Of a stretch of DNA of 64,000 nucleotides, positions 61,834-64,000 are shown piece by piece. Every line of letters begins with the position of its first letter. Position 1 is the first letter of the stretch. This DNA comes from Echinometra lucunter (lineage: Eukaryota > Echinodermata > Echinoidea > Camarodonta > Echinometridae): the NCBI GenBank assembly GCA_029962745.1, contig CM057161.1, positions 12,539,253 to 12,603,252 on the forward strand, read 5' to 3'. Position numbers and translations under genes: made by a program. The notes beneath the pieces are model-generated. The model made no database searches and had not been told where the DNA came from. It saw only the letters and a list, made by a program, of their open reading frames with translations.

Positions 61834-62183
61834 GCTTCCATTCCCCAGTGACCCCATTGAGACTGACTGACCCAGACTCACACCAAACTGTACAAGAGAA
61901 TTAAATTATCTGGTATTGGCCAAGAATTGGTCTTTTTAGGCAGCATTTATAGCTTTAAGTTTCAGGCCAGAATCGATGTTTCGATTCATGCATAGTTCTA
62001 AACACAGTTGTTTCTAGAAACATTGTTGTTTCAAAAAGTAACAAAACTCACAAAAGAGGTGCAGTCTGAAACACACTTTAGCATGGAGAAGAGAGTTATA
62101 AACGGTAAAATGAACCATGTTTAAAAATTGTGTTTCAGAATGCTGATTCTGGCTTTGCAATTTAGCCATTAATGCACCCTAGG

Positions 62184-62369
62184 TAAAGGCTTGTTCAGAC
62201 ATGATGCGACAAACCCCTGAGACAACCCCTCACATTTTTTTAGTGTTTAGATACCTGTATGTATGTATGTATGTATGTATGTATGTATGTATGTATGTAT
62301 GTATGTACACTAAAAATGTTGCAGGGGTTTGCTGCGGGGTTTGTCGTGTCATATCTGAACAAGCCTTTA
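62184..62369. mobile_element. TA-flanked MITE with ATGT loop
   Basis: AAGGCTTGTTCAGACATGAT at 62186 is inverted as atatctgaacaagcctt, with TA on both sides. Arms of about 60 bases surround a TATG array (62257-62306). The TA duplication suggests Tc1/mariner mobilisation. Confidence 0.75.
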
Positions 62370-64000
62370 GAGTCATTGTTTAGTCAGTTTTGCAGGGTAA
62401 TTGAGGTATGACCGAGGTATTCAGTGGATGCCTCATCTGTATATCTCTCTCTGATATTTGATCTTGAGATATGGGGCAAGCATCCCTTTACAATGTCCCT
62501 CAATGAGCAGAGACTCTCCCAGGGGTGTGGGGGTATATCTGCATGCCTTGAACCACCAAACCAGGTGACATTTGCAGCTTATATACAAAGCAGTATCAAG
62601 ATACATGCTGCGTGTGCTGTGAGAGAGAGAGCACTTTTTAGCTCACTTCGATTGTTTTGAGTAACTGCAAGGCATAGGAATGCTTGGAGATATTTCTGAT
62701 ATTTTGTCTTTCATTTTCAATATTTTATGTTTCTGTAATGACATTATGCTGATTGTATACTATTCTTTTCCTCAGTTCTTCCAATCCAGCCAAATTCTTA
62801 AATGCATTAATCAAGAATCTTATTTATGCAGCTAAATGATACCCAAATTGTCTTCACAAATTTTATGCATTTTTAAAATTGAATACCAATTGCTGTCAGT
62901 CTCAAAGAGAAATAGTATGTTGGTTGCATGATTTTTTTAAATAAAAAAATGAATGGCAAACAAAGCATTTTCATGGATATCATTTATTCCATGAATTTTG
63001 GTTGGTATTCAAAGTGGTAAAATTTTATTTCATTTTTTTTTTGTTCTTGTGCTACGGAATATATAATTTGTTGCATATAAATATTTTTGATGCATTTGAT
63101 ATCTGTTGTCAGAGTCATAGAATGTCATATATGTTGACTCTACTTTAATGTAAATTTAACTTTCTTCTGGCTACCAGCTGCCTCTTTTTTTTTCAGGAAA
63201 CAATTTATCTTGCTGTTACTGCAATCTCATCATCTTTATTCATAATTAATTTGATTCTTATTTTTATCATAAAGGCTTGAATCAAATGAAGGAAGGTAAG
63301 GTTGAATTAAAAAGCTAAGATTTAATTTGCTTTTTGATTGCTTTTCCAGCCATTTTACATGCATTGCACGCATTTGTTTGTCTGTTCGTTTGTTTGCAAT
63401 ATCATTTCTGTACCCCCCCCCCCCCCCTGCTGCTTGCTCTAGTTTATTCTTTCTGTGCAATTTTGCTGATCTTTTTGTCATTTGTCGGTAATCAAATTTA
63501 GTATTTTGAAATCAAGAAAATGCATTCAATTGCATGATTTATTTTATGTCTTCTTCATATCCTTCTGAAAATTGCTGGCCATTTTTCATTTTGAAAAAAA
63601 AATGCTTGCTAGCCTTTCAAGATGGTGCTAAAGAATATACATCTTTTGCCATATTTTCTGGTGGATTTGGGTAAGATTTCATTGTAAAAGCATATATGCT
63701 TCACTTTGAAGTTGTTAATGTAGGAAGATTCTTTTTGTCTCAATAACGTGATAGTATTCTAAAATCAAGAAAATGTGTTCAATAAAATGGAAGCATTTTT
63801 TGTGTATATGCCTTCTTATGAAATTTCATTTAGTAGCACCTTGCACATAGTTTAAATTCTATCCCATCAGACTCGTCTTTTTAGAATATGAAGAATACTA
63901 GTTTTCATTTGCTACAGCTGTTGTAACAAACTGAATTTTTAAAAAAATGTTTGAGTGGTTTGTCTGTTTATTGGTGGGTGAAAATGCCAAAGTGTGTAGA
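62370..64000. other. gene-free intronic end of window
   Basis: AT-rich sequence with a C14 run at 63413-63427. No exon of INF2 was recognised here. Confidence 0.5.

Larger units (their letters stand above)
54086..64000 (+). other. INF2 intron 4, 5' part (at least 9.9 kb)
   Basis: A phase 2 intron starting at GTGGGTA and leaving the window. It holds a purine minisatellite (54.68-55.19 kb), a 1.8-kb long-inverted-repeat element (56.22-58.03 kb), GA arrays, a CpG-rich element at 61.08-61.83 kb and a TA-flanked MITE at 62.18 kb. No coding exon was recognised. Confidence 0.75.

Noticed and set aside
54086..64000. Further INF2 exons
   Set aside because: I looked for the acidic continuation of the DID (vertebrate type DLEDADLL...) and found no open segment resembling it.

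Overview
This is eukaryotic (metazoan) genomic DNA. It has split genes with GT-AG introns, tRNA-derived SINEs, LINE remnants, many inverted-repeat (MITE-like) elements, very abundant microsatellites and one 500-base assembly gap (3785-4284). The repeat spectrum (GA/CT, poly-C/G, trinucleotide arrays, tRNA-SINEs with ATT tails) and the protein match fit a marine invertebrate deuterostome, most likely an echinoderm such as a sea urchin. That placement is inference; nothing in the window is diagnostic to species.

The one confidently identified gene is on the + strand in the right half. Four coding exons (40397-40592, 40970-41203, 52806-52921, 53892-54085) splice in frame into 246 residues that match the N-terminal Diaphanous-inhibitory domain of inverted formin-2 (INF2). 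The FH1, FH2 and C-terminal regions must lie beyond base 64000. The ATG exon starts at a good 3' splice site (exon start about 40101), so at least one non-coding exon lies upstream. A sharp fall in CpG (about 34 per 600 bases before, about 4 per 600 after) together with a T-rich sense strand begins near 23.5 kb. I therefore propose that the INF2 transcription unit starts near 23.4 kb. The 5' leader holds a chain of three short uORFs, two of which encode nearly the same octapeptide.

The left 23 kb has no recognisable gene. It is intergenic or intronic DNA with microsatellites, purine-rich minisatellites, two SINEs, a LINE reverse-transcriptase remnant, MITEs and a three-copy tandem repeat at 11.65-12.92 kb. 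Three orphan exon candidates on the + strand (14690-14821, 18182-18280, 20123-20242 with a downstream AATAAA) may belong to one unidentified gene; the second and third are phase-compatible. A cluster of nuclear-receptor half-sites (22643-22832) lies between them and the proposed INF2 start.

The INF2 introns hold a dense set of inverted-repeat elements: TTAA-flanked, pogo-like, TA-flanked, a 1.8-kb element with arms of about 640 bases, and two copies of a two-armed array of 15-16-base units that point toward each other. One foldback with a 6-base target duplication is nested inside another terminal-inverted-repeat element at 51.06-51.78 kb.
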